This document shows, in pieces, positions 5,868 through 7,177 of a stretch of 7,177 nucleotides of DNA (the first letter of the stretch is position 1; every line of letters starts with the position of its first letter). The position numbers were made by a program, and so were the translations under genes. The notes under the pieces are model-generated. The model was not told where the DNA came from. It did no database searches and saw only the letters and a list, made by a program, of their open reading frames with translations. Source of the DNA: DUVT01 sp041675865. GTDB taxonomy: Bacteria; Bacillota_I; Bacilli_A; ML615J-28; CAG-698. The DNA is taken from positions 1 to 7,177 of the forward strand of contig JBAYTA010000089.1 of assembly GCA_041675865.1 (NCBI GenBank), read 5' to 3'.

Positions 5868-7177
5868 ATGAAAAAAACTGTATATGTTACTACTCCGATT
5901 TATTATTCGAGTGGTAATGTTCACATTGGTAATTCTTATACTACAATTGCATGTGATGCTTTTTCTAGATTTAATCGTATGTTAGGTAATGATACTTATT
6001 TCTTAACTGGTATGGATGAACATGGACAAAAGATAGAAGAAGCAGCTAAGAAGAATAATAAAACGCCAAAAGAACATGTAGATTTGATTGCGGAAGAAAC
6101 TAAAGCAATTTGGAAAGATTTAAAAATCTCTTATGATGATTTTATTTGTACATCTGAAGATAGACATAAAAAAGTTGTACAAGAGTTGTTTGAGACAATG
6201 CTTAAATCTGATGATATATATTTAGGTGAATATGAAGGCAATTATTGTATGTCTTGTGAAGCTTATTTCACAAAAACTCAATTAGGTGAAAATAATACAT
6301 GTCCTGATTGTGGTAAAGAAACCAAATTAATTAAAGAAGAATCATATTTCTTAAAACTTAAGAAATATGAACAAAGACTATTAGATTTTATTAATGATAA
6401 TCCAGATTTTATTGAACCTGTGAGTAGAAAAAATGAGGTTGTTTCATTTATTAAAAGTGGATTAAATGATTTAGCGGTTAGTAGATCATCTTTTAAATGG
6501 GGTATTCCTATTAAGAGCAATCCTAAACATGTTGTATATGTGTGGATAGATGCATTAAGCAATTATATAACTGCTTTAGGTTATGGAAGTAAAAACCCAG
6601 AATTATATAAAAAATACTGGGAAAATGGTGATCAAGTTATTCATGTTGTTGGAAAAGATATTTTAAGATTTCATGCTATATACTGGCCTATTATGTTAAT
6701 GGCACTTAATATTCCAATTAAGTTTAAATTATATGTACATGGCTGGGTATTGATGAAAAATGGAAAAATGTCTAAATCAACAGGAAATGTAGTTTATCCT
6801 AAAGATGTTACTTCTAGATATGGATTAGATGCTTTAAGGTATTATTTACTAAAAGAACTACCATTAGGTAATGATGGCACATTTACTTATGATAGATTTA
6901 TTGAAAGATACAACAGTGATCTTGCAAATGATTTAGGGAATTTAGTAAGTCGTACGATTTCAATGATTAATAAATATTTTAAAGGTAAGTTAGTAAAACC
7001 TGAAAAGAGATATTTTGATCAAGATAAAGAACTTGAAGATTTAATTGTAGAGGTTTTTAATAATTACAAAACAAATATTAGTAATTTTAAATTCCAAAAC
7101 GGTTTAAGTGATGTTTGGACATTAATATCAAGAGCTAATAAATATATTGATGAAACAACTCCTTGGATATTAGCTAA
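5868..7177 (+). CDS. metG: Methionyl-tRNA synthetase, 3' end cut by the window
   Basis: Class I aminoacyl-tRNA synthetase that charges tRNA-Met with methionine, including the initiator. 436 residues are visible with no stop before the right edge. It opens with KKTVYVTTPIYYSSGNVHIGN; the class I HIGH signature is HIGN (19-22), followed by LTGMDEHGQKIEE. The zinc knuckle has two CxxC pairs, C127/C130 and C145/C148. The Rossmann core continues with YVWIDAL (W226) and VGKDILRFHAIYWPI, then KMSKS at 300-304. The helical anticodon-binding domain starts near 345; N358 and R362 in NLVSR correspond to the E. coli anticodon-contacting pair N391/R395. The visible end, TTPWILA, is the conserved end part of that domain. 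Whether a C-terminal tRNA-binding/dimerisation domain follows (protein about 640 residues) or not (about 520) cannot be seen. The gene is called metS in Bacillus. It has its own promoter-like sequence. Confidence 0.96.
   Translation, partial: MKKTVYVTTPIYYSSGNVHIGNSYTTIACDAFSRFNRMLGNDTYFLTGMDEHGQKIEEAAKKNNKTPKEHVDLIAEETKAIWKDLKISYDDFICTSEDRHKKVVQELFETMLKSDDIYLGEYEGNYCMSCEAYFTKTQLGENNTCPDCGKETKLIKEESYFLKLKKYEQRLLDFINDNPDFIEPVSRKNEVVSFIKSGLNDLAVSRSSFKWGIPIKSNPKHVVYVWIDALSNYITALGYGSKNPELYKKYWENGDQVIHVVGKDILRFHAIYWPIMLMALNIPIKFKLYVHGWVLMKNGKMSKSTGNVVYPKDVTSRYGLDALRYYLLKELPLGNDGTFTYDRFIERYNSDLANDLGNLVSRTISMINKYFKGKLVKPEKRYFDQDKELEDLIVEVFNNYKTNISNFKFQNGLSDVWTLISRANKYIDETTPWILA

Noticed and set aside
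6278..6562. Open frame of 94 codons on the minus strand inside metG
   Set aside because: It is antisense to the conserved MetRS core (zinc knuckle to YVWIDAL) and reads as a shadow with no recognisable motif.
1..7177. Alternative genetic code with TGA as Trp
   Set aside because: The DNA looks Mollicutes-like in composition, but no in-frame TGA occurs in any of the four genes and Trp is always TGG, so code 11 explains the window.

Overview
The window is strongly A+T-rich, with all genes on the + strand, short intergenic gaps, AGA-dominated arginine codons and A/T-ending codons. Its gene set and protein sequences point to a low-GC Firmicute, probably Bacilli/Erysipelotrichia or an uncultured Mollicutes-related gut lineage. 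The lineage is inferred from sequence style, not from a search. Tryptophan is encoded by TGG, no TGA occurs inside a gene, and the three visible stops are TAA, TAG and TAG, so the standard bacterial code fits.

Layout: (1) 2-1675, the 3' part of a long gene for an extracytoplasmic beta-rich protein with one C-terminal membrane anchor; its start lies left of the window. (2) 1676-1769, a short gap with a hairpin terminator and then an extended -10 promoter. (3) 1770-4814, dnaE, a complete DNA polymerase III alpha subunit of the DnaE type. (4) 4824-5783, pfkA, complete ATP-dependent 6-phosphofructokinase, starting 9 nt after dnaE and very probably in the same transcript. (5) 5784-5867, a gap with a near-consensus promoter overlapped by a palindrome. 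(6) 5868 to the right edge, metG (metS), methionyl-tRNA synthetase, cut by the window end.

The last three genes are ordinary housekeeping genes for replication, glycolysis and translation. The dnaE-pfkA pairing resembles the dnaE/pfkA neighbourhood of Bacillus, with the genes between them missing. The only unrecognised product is the membrane-anchored surface protein at the left. I see no mobile element, CRISPR array, tRNA, rRNA or riboswitch, and no evidence of a new multi-gene system. The most useful observations are the architecture of the surface protein, a corrected dnaE start, the degenerate PHP domain and unclear clamp-binding motif of DnaE, and the palindrome on the metG promoter.
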